Part shown: one piece after another, positions 1 to 8,372 of the stretch
How the letters are laid out: every line of letters begins with the position of its first letter
Numbering within the stretch: position 1 is the stretch's first letter
Assembly (NCBI RefSeq): GCF_028993555.1
Contig: NZ_CP118611.1
Coordinates: 1,420,001 to 1,484,000 of the forward strand
Direction of reading: 5' to 3'
DNA: 64,000 nucleotides
From: Ensifer adhaerens
GTDB taxonomy: Bacteria > Pseudomonadota > Alphaproteobacteria > Rhizobiales > Rhizobiaceae
The notes under the pieces: model-generated
What the model saw: the letters and a program-made list of their open reading frames with translations, nothing else
Database searches by the model: none
What the model was told of the DNA's origin: nothing
Made by a program: the position numbers and the translations under genes

Positions 1-2
1 TC

Positions 3-1100
3 GACTGGAGCCACGAGATCATTCTGATCAACGGCGTGACGACGACCGTGAAGGTGGCGCATGTCCGGCTCTGCCACAGCCGGATGATGTTCGTCCGGGC
101 CTACATGCGCGAGAGCCAGGAGATGGTGTTCGACGCGCACGACAAGGCATTCGCCTTCTTCCATGGCACCTGCACGCGCGGCATCTACGACAACATGAAG
201 ACGGCAGTCGAAGCCGTGTTCGTTGGAAAGGAACGACAATACAATCGCCGTTTTCTGCAGATGTGCAGCCATTATCTGGTTCACCCGGTCGCCTGCACGC
301 CCGCATCTGGGTGGGAGAAGGGACAGGTCGAGAACCAGGTTGGTCTCGTGCGTGAACGCTTCTTCACCCCGCGACTGCGGGTCAAAAGCCTGGAAGAGCT
401 GAACGTCTGGCTGCTCGATAAGTGCATCGCCTACGCCAAGGCTCACCGCCATCCCGAGCAGACCGAGCGGATGATCTGGCAGATGTTCGAGGCGGAGCGC
501 GCCAGCCTGGTGCACTATGTCGGGCCGTTCGACGGTTTCCACTGCGTTCCGGCCTCGGTGTCGAAGACCTGCACCGTCCGCTTCGACAACAACAAATACT
601 CCGTCCTCTCGACGGCGGTCGGCCGCCCTGTCGAGATTCATGCCTACGCCGAGAAGATTGTGATCCGGCAGGATGGCGTGAACGTCGGTGAACATCCTCG
701 TTGCTTTGGCCGTGGCGAGACGGTCTACGATCCCTGGCATTATGTCCCTGTTCTGGCTCGCAAACCCGGAGCTTTGCGCAACGGAGCGCCGTTCCGGGAA
801 TGGGTCTTGCCCGCAGCGATGGAGAAAGTGCGCCGGCGGCTGAAGAGCGTCCATGACGGTGATCGGCAAATGGTCACCATCCTCGGCTGCGTTCCCACCG
901 ACGGTCTGGCGGCCGTCGATGCTGCCTGCCAGGAGGCTTTGGAGCACGGCGTCTGCTCGGCCCCGGTGATCCTCAACATTTTGGCCCGGAGCCGTGATCC
1001 GGCTCCGACCGCAACCCTGCAAACCCCGGATGCGCTGCGGTTGACCCATGAGCCGGTCGCCGACTGCGCCCGCTATGACAGCCTCAGGAGGGCAAGCTGA
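3..1100 (+). CDS. istA: IstA transposase of IS21 family, 5' end missing
   Basis: This is the DDE transposase of the element, which cuts and joins DNA ends together with IstB. The frame is open to the left window edge, so the N-terminal helix-turn-helix is not seen. The visible part contains the integrase core. It starts at DWSHE, the usual first catalytic Asp region. The second Asp lies in YDNMKTAV and the Glu in [10 protein letters not shown], so all three acidic residues are present. The C-terminal part has the typical Mu-transposase-like beta domain (FDNNKYSV). The stop overlaps the istB start (TGATG at 1098-1102), the translational coupling known for IS21. Nothing suggests the gene is broken within the window. 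Confidence 0.93.
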   Translation, partial: DWSHEIILINGVTTTVKVAHVRLCHSRMMFVRAYMRESQEMVFDAHDKAFAFFHGTCTRGIYDNMKTAVEAVFVGKERQYNRRFLQMCSHYLVHPVACTPASGWEKGQVENQVGLVRERFFTPRLRVKSLEELNVWLLDKCIAYAKAHRHPEQTERMIWQMFEAERASLVHYVGPFDGFHCVPASVSKTCTVRFDNNKYSVLSTAVGRPVEIHAYAEKIVIRQDGVNVGEHPRCFGRGETVYDPWHYVPVLARKPGALRNGAPFREWVLPAAMEKVRRRLKSVHDGDRQMVTILGCVPTDGLAAVDAACQEALEHGVCSAPVILNILARSRDPAPTATLQTPDALRLTHEPVADCARYDSLRRAS

Positions 1101-1834
1101 TGGAACGCACACAGGTTCTCGAACTGATGAGTACGCTGAAGCTCTTTGGAATGCGTAGCGCTTACGACGAGGTCATGGGCAACGGCATCAAGCGGCAGCA
1201 CGAACCACCCCGCATCGTCGGCGATCTCCTGCAGTCGGAGATCGCCGAGAAGCAGGCTCGCTCCATTCGCTACCAGCTCAGCATCGCCAAGCTGCCGCTC
1301 GCCAAGGACATCGACGACTTCGACTTCACCAATACGCCGGTCAATGAATCCCTGGTGCGGGAGCTGTCGACCGGCACCTTCGTCGCTGATCAGCGCAACG
1401 TCGTCCTCGTCGGCGGCACGGGAACCGGAAAGAGCCACCTCGCCATTGCAATTGCCCGTGCACTGATCCGCAACGGAACACGCGGGCGCTTCTTCAATGT
1501 CGTCGACCTGGTCAATCGGCTGGAAACGGAAACGCGCAGCGGCAAGCAGGGGCGGACGGCCGACTATCTCAACCGTCTCGACTTCATCATCCTCGATGAA
1601 CTCGGCTATCTGCCATTTGCTCAGGCCGGTGGCCAACTGCTGTTCCATCTGATCAGTAGGCTCTACGAGCGCACCTCGATCATCGTCACCACGAACCTGG
1701 CCTTTGGAGAATGGCCGACCGTGTTCGGCGATGCCAAAATGACTACGGCGCTCCTCGACCGCCTGACCCACCACTGCGAGATCGTCGAAACCGGGAACGA
1801 GTCCTGGCGCTTCAAGAACCGCTCTCAAAGCTAA
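1100..1834 (+). CDS. istB: IstB helper ATPase of IS21 family
   Basis: This is a 244-residue AAA+ ATPase of the DnaC/IstB type, the partner that assists IstA in target choice and strand transfer. Walker A is [11 protein letters not shown] near residue 105, and Walker B is [12 protein letters not shown] near residue 160. Length is normal for the family. The ATG overlaps the istA stop by one base. The gene is complete, and the element's right end follows about 140 bases downstream. Confidence 0.95.
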   Translation: MERTQVLELMSTLKLFGMRSAYDEVMGNGIKRQHEPPRIVGDLLQSEIAEKQARSIRYQLSIAKLPLAKDIDDFDFTNTPVNESLVRELSTGTFVADQRNVVLVGGTGTGKSHLAIAIARALIRNGTRGRFFNVVDLVNRLETETRSGKQGRTADYLNRLDFIILDELGYLPFAQAGGQLLFHLISRLYERTSIIVTTNLAFGEWPTVFGDAKMTTALLDRLTHHCEIVETGNESWRFKNRSQS

Positions 1835-1923
1835 AGCCGAAGATGCCCGTCACCCGCACTTGGCCTACCCTCTGCATCCCCGGCCAGCGCCGGGCAGGCC
1901 AAGCGCTGATCTACACCACCAGG

Positions 1924-1973
1924 GGGTCAAAATTGGATGCCGATAAGGGGTGAATTTTGGACGCTGATTGACA
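1924..1973 (+). repeat. IS21 right-end tandem terminal repeats
   Basis: Two related 22-base units start at 1924 (GGGTCAAAATTGGATGCCGA...) and at 1948 (GGGTGAATTTTGGACGCTGA...), 24 bases apart, and finish in TTGACA at 1973. Multiple terminal repeats near the ends are transposase binding sites in IS21-like elements. The sequence changes to host-gene coding right after 1973. Confidence 0.8.
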
Positions 1974-2209
1974 AATGGGTCGCTCTCAATGGTCTTTCCG
2001 GCGATTATCTGCGGTCTGCCAACGTGGCCCAGGCCAAGGCGGTCGAGTACCTTCGGGATTCTCCGACCATCGAAGAAGCGATCCGCCGGGCACCGGAGCT
2101 CGCAAAGAAGCTCAGCGTCATCGTTGAACACGATCTGTCTGAATCGCGCCAAGCCACCATCGAACTCGAACAGCAACGCGCCTTGATCGAGCAGGTTCGC
2201 GCCGCCTGA
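1974..2209 (+). pseudogene. 3' remnant of a gene cut by the IS21 element
   Basis: After the IS end the frame reads WVALNGLSGDYLRSANVAQA and continues to RALIEQVRAA and a stop at 2209. It is about 75 residues of Ala/Glu-rich helical sequence. It can only be joined to upstream codons that lie inside the IS, so it is a truncated tail and not a gene with its own start. It ends 28 bases before the next gene, suggesting that the two once formed an operon. The family is not identified. The all-helical character resembles the following protein, so it may be the partner subunit of a two-component system (inference). Confidence 0.7.
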
Positions 2210-2237
2210 TCCTCTCGCCCCAAAGGAGATTTTTACG

Positions 2238-3188
2238 ATGAACAACGTCGCGGTCGCAGACAGTCATCAATCCGCCGGCACGCAAGTCATAGAGTTCAAG
2301 ACAATTCTTGAACGATTGACCGAGGCCACCGAGCTTTTGAAAGAGCAAAGACATGAAGAGGCCCAAGCATCGATCTCCGCCATGTCGGATGCCGTGGACT
2401 ACCTCTTCTCCCAAGCAAAACTTGGCGAACGCATGTATGCCAAGGAGCAACAGGTTACCTCAGAACTCGTCAAGTCGATCATCGCCGACCTAGGCCTGCT
2501 CAACCAGAAGATTACGGGGATCCAGCAGGAAATCGCTTCCGTCAGCATCGAAATTCACAAGGATGAGCAAGATGTCGAGCTTCTCAACCAACGGATTGGG
2601 CAGCTCATCAATCAGATGAGGGCGGCTGAGAACGAGCTTGCCCATCATCGCCGAAAGCTGGACGAACTCAACGACAAGTCGGCCGCTAGCATCGTCCGAT
2701 CAATCTTCTGCCTTGGCCTCGATCGGGCGATCATGGGAATTATCACCCTTGTCGACCAGGACGAGGCCAAGATCCGGTCGCTCACGGACGAGCGAGAAAG
2801 ATACCGTCAAGAGCGTGAGCGGGACGAGGGACGGCTTAGCGCGACCCGCGATCTGCTCTCGAGTCTGCAGAGCCAGCGCGACGAGTACACCCGGACCATC
2901 AAACAGCTGGAAGCAACGGAAGACACGCTTCACCAGAACGAGAAGGCCGCGCGCCGCAAGCTCGCGTTTTTTACCGATATCTCCCTCTTTTACGGGAAGC
3001 TGCAGGCTGTCTGCGACGGTATTGGCACCAATATCGCTTCAGTTGCTGATGTGGTGGAGGAACTAAACGATAGTCAGCCGCGTATTGTCGACATTGATGC
3101 TTCCGGTTCAGAACTTATCTCGCTCAAGGCTGCACTCATCAAGTTTGACGCCCTGCTTGGCGACGAACCGGTCGAAGCTCTTTTCTGA
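2238..3188 (+). CDS. Coiled-coil protein, possible helical pore-forming-toxin-like subunit
   Basis: This is a 316-residue, almost wholly helical soluble protein without signal peptide. Heptad-like charged helices span about residues 60-160 and 185-250. A short hydrophobic segment in the middle (SIVRSIFCLGLDRAIMGIIT, about residues 152-171) interrupts the coiled coil, and a less charged C-terminal helix pair follows (FFTDISLFYGKL). Long helices with one central hydrophobic patch are known from two-component alpha-helical toxins (ClyA, XaxAB/YaxAB, Cry6 types). The resemblance is one of architecture only, and I could not confirm a family. AGGAG at 2224-2228 precedes the ATG. The gene upstream is cut by IS21, so any partner is lost. 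A terminator hairpin follows at once. Confidence 0.6.
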   Translation: MNNVAVADSHQSAGTQVIEFKTILERLTEATELLKEQRHEEAQASISAMSDAVDYLFSQAKLGERMYAKEQQVTSELVKSIIADLGLLNQKITGIQQEIASVSIEIHKDEQDVELLNQRIGQLINQMRAAENELAHHRRKLDELNDKSAASIVRSIFCLGLDRAIMGIITLVDQDEAKIRSLTDERERYRQERERDEGRLSATRDLLSSLQSQRDEYTRTIKQLEATEDTLHQNEKAARRKLAFFTDISLFYGKLQAVCDGIGTNIASVADVVEELNDSQPRIVDIDASGSELISLKAALIKFDALLGDEPVEALF

Positions 3189-3192
3189 AGTT

Positions 3193-3216
3193 GAAGGGGC
3201 GGACAACCGCCCCTTC
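3193..3216 (+). terminator. Hairpin terminator after the coiled-coil gene
   Basis: A perfect 10-base stem, GAAGGGGCGG (3193-3202) with CCGCCCCTTC (3207-3216) around an ACAA loop, starts four bases after the stop codon. There is no T-run, so it may be an inefficient or Rho-assisted terminator or a 3'-end stabiliser. Confidence 0.65.
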
Positions 3217-3245
3217 AAACCCACCCGTCTCGGATGACGAACGCC

Positions 3246-3281
3246 TCGTGAAGCAGATGTGTATGTGGACCTGCTTCACGA
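3246..3281. repeat. 11-base inverted repeat
   Basis: TCGTGAAGCAG (3246-3256) and CTGCTTCACGA (3271-3281) form a perfect inverted repeat with a 14-base loop. It lies in the 235-base gap between the coiled-coil gene and the convergent DUF6220-like gene. No T-run follows on either strand. It could be a second terminator or a protein site. Nothing else was seen in this gap. Confidence 0.5.
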
Positions 3282-3423
3282 CAGTGTTAGAACGACAGCA
3301 ATGCTCCCTGCTTTTCTGGATCCCAGACGGCTAGGCTAAGGCTAATTCCGCATATCTAAGGCCTATGGCAGAGAGTGCACACTTCGCAAAGCACTTGCGA
3401 CCCTTTCCTGCCCTAGTTGGCAT

Positions 3424-3870
3424 TTATCTATCGGCTATTGGACGTTCCACTCCCTGGTGGATTCGGGCGGTCTTTCCAGCCGCAACACGGCGTTCAACCT
3501 TGAACAGCACGATCGAAGCTGCGCCAAAGAGGAGCGTCCCATTGAAGGGATGAAGCCAGAGCAAAGGTGGCGTCGAGCCGGCCGCCAATATCACCTGCCC
3601 CACATAGAGACCGAACGTCAAACCCGCCCACCATCCGAAACCGCGCAGTCGTGCAACGATTAACGAACCTGTGAGAAGGGAGGTCACCGGAATGAACAGG
3701 GCGCCGCCCAAGAACGCGTGCAGCCCCCAATGACCACTGTCGCTGAAGAGCGCCAGGCCGGCGCTCAGGAATTGTCCGAGGATTCCGACCGGGAGAATGC
3801 ACGCCGCCACTGTGAACCATACAGGCGTGCCACCGCTGAGATCGGCCAATGTGTCGTGGATCTTGTCCAT
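3424..3870 (-). CDS. Small integral membrane protein, DUF6220-like
   Basis: This is a 148-residue protein with four hydrophobic helices (about 17-40, 47-68, 75-95 and 105-125). The pattern of small residues and His (HWGLHAFLGGALF) matches the DUF6220 type of four-helix membrane proteins. Function is unknown. The start lies three bases after the quinone reductase stop, so the two are translated from one message. The tail (RRVAAGKTARIHQGVERP) is basic and probably cytoplasmic. Family assignment is by pattern only. Confidence 0.65.
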   Translation of the reverse strand: MDKIHDTLADLSGGTPVWFTVAACILPVGILGQFLSAGLALFSDSGHWGLHAFLGGALFIPVTSLLTGSLIVARLRGFGWWAGLTFGLYVGQVILAAGSTPPLLWLHPFNGTLLFGAASIVLFKVERRVAAGKTARIHQGVERPIADR

Positions 3871-3873
3871 GGC

Positions 3874-4449
3874 TCAGGCCGTCACTTGGCAAGCCGCAGT
3901 CGTTTCCACGATCCAGCGTTTGAGGGTATTGGCATAGTCAGCGGCTGCGGCTTCGAGTACTCCCGGGGCGAGTTTGTCCGCCTCATAGACGACGAACGGA
4001 TTGGTCCAGGCAAGACCACAGCGATGCGCGGTGGCCCGCAGCGGCGCCAGCAGGTCAATTATCGAAAACATATTGCGCCCGTCGGTACGATAGGCATCCG
4101 ACACGTTGCCGGCAGTGGCCGCGATCATCAACGGCTTGCCTTCGAGCGCGCGGCCTTCCTGCTCATAAGCGATGTAGAACATGCGAGTCAGCACCGCGTC
4201 CTGCCAGCCTTTCATCAGCGCTGGGGTGGAATACCACTGGATGGGAAACTGGAACACGATGCGGTTGGCGGACAGTAGCCGGGCGGCCTCGCGTTCGCCA
4301 TCCCGGAGCATATTCACGCCGTCCGGATAGAGTGCCTGCATGTCGACGACTTCGACATCCGGCAATTCGGCGGCTGCTGTTGCGAGCGCGACGTTGGCCT
4401 TTGAAGCCGACAGATCGCGGTGGAAGAGAAGGATGAGGGTCTTGGTCAC
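3874..4449 (-). CDS. Flavodoxin-fold NAD(P)H:quinone oxidoreductase
   Basis: This 191-residue enzyme of the KefF/MdaB/YwrO type uses FMN and NAD(P)H to reduce quinones or electrophiles in two-electron steps. Visible marks are an N-terminal beta-strand and phosphate loop region (LILLFHRDLSASKAN), the FPIQWYSTPALMKGWQD motif that contacts the flavin, and ATAGNVSDAYRTDG. The GTG at 4449 is chosen because CAGGAG sits seven bases upstream; an ATG exists 30 bases earlier without a good ribosome site. It is divergent from a LysR gene with a palindromic site between, which is the classical arrangement for LysR control. It probably forms an operon with the membrane protein behind it. Confidence 0.85.
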   Translation of the reverse strand: MTKTLILLFHRDLSASKANVALATAAAELPDVEVVDMQALYPDGVNMLRDGEREAARLLSANRIVFQFPIQWYSTPALMKGWQDAVLTRMFYIAYEQEGRALEGKPLMIAATAGNVSDAYRTDGRNMFSIIDLLAPLRATAHRCGLAWTNPFVVYEADKLAPGVLEAAAADYANTLKRWIVETTAACQVTA

Positions 4450-4506
4450 GACTGACTCCTGTTTCAATAGGGCAATCATGCGGCCGCATTAAAAATACCT
4501 CCAATC

Positions 4507-4529
4507 GATAATTTATTTAGTCTATTATC
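4507..4529. promoter_or_regulatory. LysR-type T-N11-A box
   Basis: GATAAT (4507-4512) and ATTATC (4524-4529) form a perfect inverted repeat separated by 11 bases, with T-N11-A at 4512/4524. It sits in the 86-base divergent promoter region between the quinone reductase and the LysR gene, seven bases before the LysR ATG. The likely role is autoregulation and activation of the divergent gene. Confidence 0.65.
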
Positions 4530-4535
4530 TGTTTC

Positions 4536-5423
4536 ATGAATTTACGCTCGCTAGATCTCAATTTGCTCGTCATCCTTGACGCCCTTCTAGACGAGGCCCA
4601 TGTCAGCCGGGCGGCAGACCGGCTGGGCCTCTCGCAGCCCGCCGCCTCGGCGGCCCTACAACGCTGCCGCAGCCTGTTCCGCGACGACCTTCTCGAGCGC
4701 GGCCGGGGCACCATGCGCCTGACGGCGAAGGCCGCGGCCCTGCGCGCTCCGCTGAAGTCGCTACTGGCCGGCGTGACCGATCTGATTGCTCCACCTGAGG
4801 TGCCGCTGGCGGAGATTCGTCAACTGCTGCGCATCACCACCGCCGACTATCCGGCCCTGTTCATGCTGCGCCCACTACAGCAGGAATTGCAGCGCTCCGC
4901 GCCGGGGATCGACCTGGTCATCCAGCCTTGGCATGGCGCCGAGATGGCGCGTCTTGCGCTGATCGATGGCAGTACGGACATCGCAATCTCCGTACTGCCA
5001 TCCGCCGAGGACGACCTGCACCGTGAGGAACTCTTCTTCGAGCACTATCTTGTCGCCATGCGCGCCGGACATCCGGCGGCAAAAACCTTCAGTTTGGATT
5101 CCTGGCTTTCTTATCCGCACATCCTCGTGTCCGGCCGTGGCGACACACGGACGCCGACTGACGACGAACTAGCGCGTCAGGGCCTTTCTCGGCGCATCGG
5201 CCTGGTGGTGCCAAATTTCCAAATGGTGCCCGAGCTGCTCATTGGTTCGGACATGATCGCGCTTTTGCCTTCACGCGTCCTTGCCGAATTTACGGGGTGC
5301 GTCGCGTTCCTGCCGCCCCTCCCCATACGTGGCTTTCCCTTACACCTCGCCTGGCACCGTCGGCGCGCCAAGGACACCGCACTTCGGCACGTCGCGGCCA
5401 TCCTCGGCGAATTGCTGCGTTGA
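4536..5423 (+). CDS. LysR-family transcriptional regulator
   Basis: This is a 295-residue regulator. The N-terminal winged helix (about residues 1-60) reads LDLNLLVILDALL and HVSRAADRLGLSQPAASAAL, the standard LysR helix-turn-helix. The remainder is the two-lobed effector domain (RITTADYPALFMLRPLQQEL, PNFQMVPELLIGSDMIALLP). It resembles the NodD/NahR-like subgroup in having the short helix-turn-helix followed by GRGTMRLTAKA. It is divergent from the quinone reductase, so that gene pair is the obvious target. The effector is unknown, perhaps an aromatic or quinone-like compound. Confidence 0.9.
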   Translation: MNLRSLDLNLLVILDALLDEAHVSRAADRLGLSQPAASAALQRCRSLFRDDLLERGRGTMRLTAKAAALRAPLKSLLAGVTDLIAPPEVPLAEIRQLLRITTADYPALFMLRPLQQELQRSAPGIDLVIQPWHGAEMARLALIDGSTDIAISVLPSAEDDLHREELFFEHYLVAMRAGHPAAKTFSLDSWLSYPHILVSGRGDTRTPTDDELARQGLSRRIGLVVPNFQMVPELLIGSDMIALLPSRVLAEFTGCVAFLPPLPIRGFPLHLAWHRRRAKDTALRHVAAILGELLR

Positions 5424-5509
5424 GTAGGAGGCCGGACCCAGCGAAATTTGCCCGCGACCATACTCCGGCGGTCGAAGCGAAGTCGCTCTCCTGCGAGACC
5501 AAAGGCGAC

Positions 5510-5880
5510 CTAGCGGATCGACAAAGGACATCGCTCAGATGAGGGAGAGTTCGCCCCGAAGATAGGTGTCGAACGACCGAAACCATTTGCAAACTCGCGC
5601 TTATACGTGATCGGCAACTTGGAGACGATCATCTGATCGAGGGTCACCTCGGCCCACCTCTCGATCATCCGGGCCGGAACCGGAACCTCGACAACACTCT
5701 AGGCGCGGCACCGCACTCAGGACGGTGCGTCGGCAGACCGCGGGCGCCGGGACAATCCTGACTTTGTCGCAGGTGTTTTCACCGATCATCGAGATCGTCA
5801 GCGCAGCATAGGAATTCATGGGTACCTTGGCAAGGACGCCACGATTAGTTGGTACGCGTCCGCGTCGAGAGTCGGCCCGC
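5510..5880 (-). pseudogene. Decayed coding remnant, family not recognised
   Basis: On the minus strand a protein-like reading runs about 5880 to 5695 (GVLAKVPMNSYAALTISMIG) and then needs a frame change to continue as ARMIERWAEVTLDQMIVSKL and NGFGRSTPIFG, ending at a stop at 5510. Neither half has a start or ribosome site. The two frames together look like one gene with a frameshift and no 5' end. The rest of the 462-base interval between the LysR gene and the next gene (5424-5885) shows nothing else. Confidence 0.4.
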
Positions 5881-5885
5881 CTCAG

Positions 5886-6704
5886 TCAAGACTTCCATTC
5901 GGAAATTCGCCTCTTGCCACTCGGGGACAACACGGCATCAAGGAAGTCGTTGCACTTCTCATGATCAATCTCTCGCCTCGACGCCTTCAGTACATGATGA
6001 GCCGCTGGAACCGCGCCGCCGACCTGCACCAAGATCAGACCCACTCCGTGGCGCACACATTCATCCTTTACGCGTCTTTCTTGGGCAGGATTAGACGAAC
6101 GCCAAGTGTCCGGATCGACAGGAAAGACCACATATCCACGAGTAGCTGCGGAAACATGTGAAAGAGCTTCAAATACCGCCAGCACGTTCGCGCTGTCCGG
6201 TCGCTTTATTTCAAAAGTAACGACATCGAACTCCGAGCCGATCGTCCAAGGGAACTTCTTATGAGAAACCAGCGTAAGGTCCGGCCGAGTCCACGGACCC
6301 TCAATCTTCGTGTCGCGACGAGACGTGTTTTCTATGTAGAAATTCGATTTGTCGTAGCCATCCTCAACCCACAGGGATACCAGGCTTTCGAGGATGACAG
6401 GATAATATGCTTCCTCGGGCACTACAAAGGGCTTTAGAAGCGTATACCTGTTGTGGCTGTTCCATTTCAGATGTTTCTTTGTGCATCCATAATCGGCCGC
6501 CTCGTCGAAGATTGCCTCATTGAGGTCGAGAGTCCGCTTGAGCTTTGTGGCGGTCAGTGCATCACCGGACAGTTCGATTTGCTGGGTTATAGAGTTGAGT
6601 GCCTCCAGCACTGCCAAGCTAGGAAAGTTTTCACTCTTTGACAAAGGACAGTCCCCACCTTCTTCGACTTCGTATCGAATCGCCCCCCCCGCGACCTGTC
6701 TCAA
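5886..6704 (-). CDS. Hypothetical protein with PD-(D/E)XK nuclease-like core
   Basis: This is a protein of about 270 residues with no close family recognised. Its centre carries Pro141-Asp142 (RPDLTLVS), 22 residues, then Glu165-Ile-Lys167 (VVTFEIKRPDS). This spacing and strand pattern is that of the PD-(D/E)XK restriction-endonuclease fold. A helix Glu (ILESLVSLWVEDGYD, about 105) precedes it and GVGLILVQV (about 221) follows, as in Mrr/REase-like proteins. No methylase or helicase neighbour is visible. Base composition looks more AT-rich than the flanks, which suggests transfer. The start is uncertain: the frame opens with TTG at 6704, no ATG lies near, and a run of eight C at 6684-6691 could hide a frameshift. 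It is a candidate orphan nuclease or defence protein (inference). Confidence 0.6.
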   Translation of the reverse strand: MRQVAGGAIRYEVEEGGDCPLSKSENFPSLAVLEALNSITQQIELSGDALTATKLKRTLDLNEAIFDEAADYGCTKKHLKWNSHNRYTLLKPFVVPEEAYYPVILESLVSLWVEDGYDKSNFYIENTSRRDTKIEGPWTRPDLTLVSHKKFPWTIGSEFDVVTFEIKRPDSANVLAVFEALSHVSAATRGYVVFPVDPDTWRSSNPAQERRVKDECVRHGVGLILVQVGGAVPAAHHVLKASRREIDHEKCNDFLDAVLSPSGKRRISEWKS

Positions 6705-6868
6705 CTAAGCGTTGATAGAGGTGACAATCAAGCAAGAAATATGCGGAGGCTTAACCTCCAAGACCACTGGCATCAGCGCAGCTCATCAACGCCGCCGTCA
6801 CCTCAGGAGCGGGCGTAAGCCACAGCGTTTTCCTCCTGACGGCCGTGTTGAAGCTCTTGAACGGAATT

Positions 6869-6903
6869 GAACTCACCGCCCCTATATGCTGAGCGGTGAG
6901 TTC
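6869..6903 (-). terminator. Hairpin downstream of pntB
   Basis: GAACTCACCGC (6869-6879) and GCGGTGAGTTC (6893-6903) form a perfect 11-base stem with a 13-base loop, 17 bases after the pntB stop on the minus strand. There is no long T-run. The likely role is 3' end or terminator of the long minus-strand transcript. The remaining bases between this hairpin and 6704 hold no gene I can support. Confidence 0.55.
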
Positions 6904-6919
6904 TCCTTCCAGGGTAAGG

Positions 6920-8353
6920 TCACGCCAACGCCGGCAGCAACTGGTCGATGCTCTTCTTGGCGTCACCGTAGAACATGCGGGTGTTGTCCTTGTAGAACAG
7001 CGGGTTCTCAATGCCGGAGTACCCGGTGCCCTGGCCGCGCTTGGAGACGAACACCTGCTTGGCCTTCCAGACTTCGAGCACCGGCATGCCTGATATCGGC
7101 GAGTTCGGGTCTTCCTGGGCGGCCGGATTGACGATGTCGTTGGAGCCGATGACGATGACGACATCGGTTTCGTGGAAGTCCTCGTTGATCTCGTCCATCT
7201 CGAGCACGATGTCGTAGGGAACCTTCGCCTCGGCCAGAAGCACGTTCATGTGGCCCGGCAGACGCCCGGCGACCGGATGAATGGCGAAGCGCACGTTCTT
7301 GCCGGCCGCCCGCAGTTTGCGGGTGAGTTCGGAGACCGACTGCTGCGCCTGCGCCACCGCCATGCCGTAGCCCGGCACGATGATCACCGAGTCCGCGTCA
7401 TTGAGGGCTGCGGCCACGCCATCGGCATCAATGGCGATCTGCTCGCCGGTGATTTCCATCTGCGGCCCACTCGTCGCGCCAAAGCCGCCGAGGATGACCG
7501 AGATGAAGGAGCGATTCATCGCCTTGCACATGATATAGGAGAGGATCGCGCCCGAGGAGCCGACGAGCGCGCCGGTGACGATCAACAGGTCGTTGCCGAG
7601 CGTGAAGCCGATGGCGGCAGCCGCCCAGCCGGAATAGGAGTTCAGCATCGACACGACCACCGGCATGTCGGCGCCGCCGATGCCCATGATCAGGTGATAG
7701 CCGATGAAGAAGGCGGCGAGCGTCATGACGAGCAGTGTCCAGGTGCCGGCACCATTGACGTAGAGCACCAGGAGCACGAGCGAGAGCAGTGCTGCAGCAG
7801 CGTTGAGCAGATGACCGCCCGGCAGCTTCTTCGCCTTGCCGTCGACCTTGCCGGCAAGCTTGCCGAAGGCGATGACGGAGCCGGTGAAGGTGACGGCGCC
7901 GATGAAGACGCCGAGGAACACCTCGACCTTCATGATCGACAGTTCGACCGGTTCCTTGTGCGCAAGGATCGCGGCAAAGCCGGTCAGTGCGGAGCGGGCC
8001 GCCGCGTCGAGTCCGGCAACGTCAGCCGCTTCGATGTGGGCGTTGAAGCCGATGAACACGGCGGCAAGACCGACGAAGGAATGGAGTGCCGCAACCAACT
8101 GCGGCATCTCGGTCATCTGGACGCGGGAGGCGACGAAATGACCGAGCACGGCGCCACCCGCAATCATCAGGACGATGACGAGCCAGTTGCCGACCTCTGG
8201 TCCAAAGACCGTGGCGATGATGGCGAGCGCCATGCCGACAATGCCGTACCAAACGGCGCGCTTGGCGCTTTCCTGGCCCGAGAGCCCGCCGAGCGAGAGG
8301 ATGAAGAGAACGGCTGCCGCGATATAGGCGGCCGATACGATACCGATCATCAT
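6920..8353 (-). CDS. pntB: NAD(P) transhydrogenase subunit beta
   Basis: This is the 477-residue membrane subunit of the proton-translocating transhydrogenase, which makes NADPH from NADH at the cost of proton motive force. The first part (about 1-260) contains nine or so membrane helices. The C-terminal part is the NADP-binding domain III, with [15 protein letters not shown], the Gly-rich loop, and [20 protein letters not shown], both diagnostic. The end ([24 protein letters not shown]) is also typical. It lies 19 bases behind pntA. It ends the minus-strand gene run and may supply NADPH balance for the many dehydrogenases upstream, though that link is inference. Confidence 0.96.
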   Translation of the reverse strand: MMIGIVSAAYIAAAVLFILSLGGLSGQESAKRAVWYGIVGMALAIIATVFGPEVGNWLVIVLMIAGGAVLGHFVASRVQMTEMPQLVAALHSFVGLAAVFIGFNAHIEAADVAGLDAAARSALTGFAAILAHKEPVELSIMKVEVFLGVFIGAVTFTGSVIAFGKLAGKVDGKAKKLPGGHLLNAAAALLSLVLLVLYVNGAGTWTLLVMTLAAFFIGYHLIMGIGGADMPVVVSMLNSYSGWAAAAIGFTLGNDLLIVTGALVGSSGAILSYIMCKAMNRSFISVILGGFGATSGPQMEITGEQIAIDADGVAAALNDADSVIIVPGYGMAVAQAQQSVSELTRKLRAAGKNVRFAIHPVAGRLPGHMNVLLAEAKVPYDIVLEMDEINEDFHETDVVIVIGSNDIVNPAAQEDPNSPISGMPVLEVWKAKQVFVSKRGQGTGYSGIENPLFYKDNTRMFYGDAKKSIDQLLPALA

Positions 8354-8372
8354 GATGTTTACCCCTGCCCGA

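Larger units (their letters stand above)
1..1973 (+). mobile_element. IS21-family insertion sequence, right part
   Basis: The element holds the two overlapping genes typical of IS21 (istA, istB) and ends in a terminal repeat closing with TTGACA at 1968-1973, the usual CA end of the family. The left end and the start of istA lie outside the window, so the element size and the target duplication cannot be read. It interrupts a gene whose 3' remnant begins directly after the element. Confidence 0.9.

Noticed and set aside
1937..2209. Apparent 90-codon gene starting in the IS21 right end
   Set aside because: The first dozen codons are IS terminal repeat. The start is fortuitous and only the tail beyond 1973 is host coding sequence, so it is listed as a remnant.
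6684..6691. Run of eight C near the 5' end of the nuclease-like gene, as a possible programmed frameshift
   Set aside because: No upstream frame with recognisable protein sequence would be joined. Sequencing error or chance is as likely.
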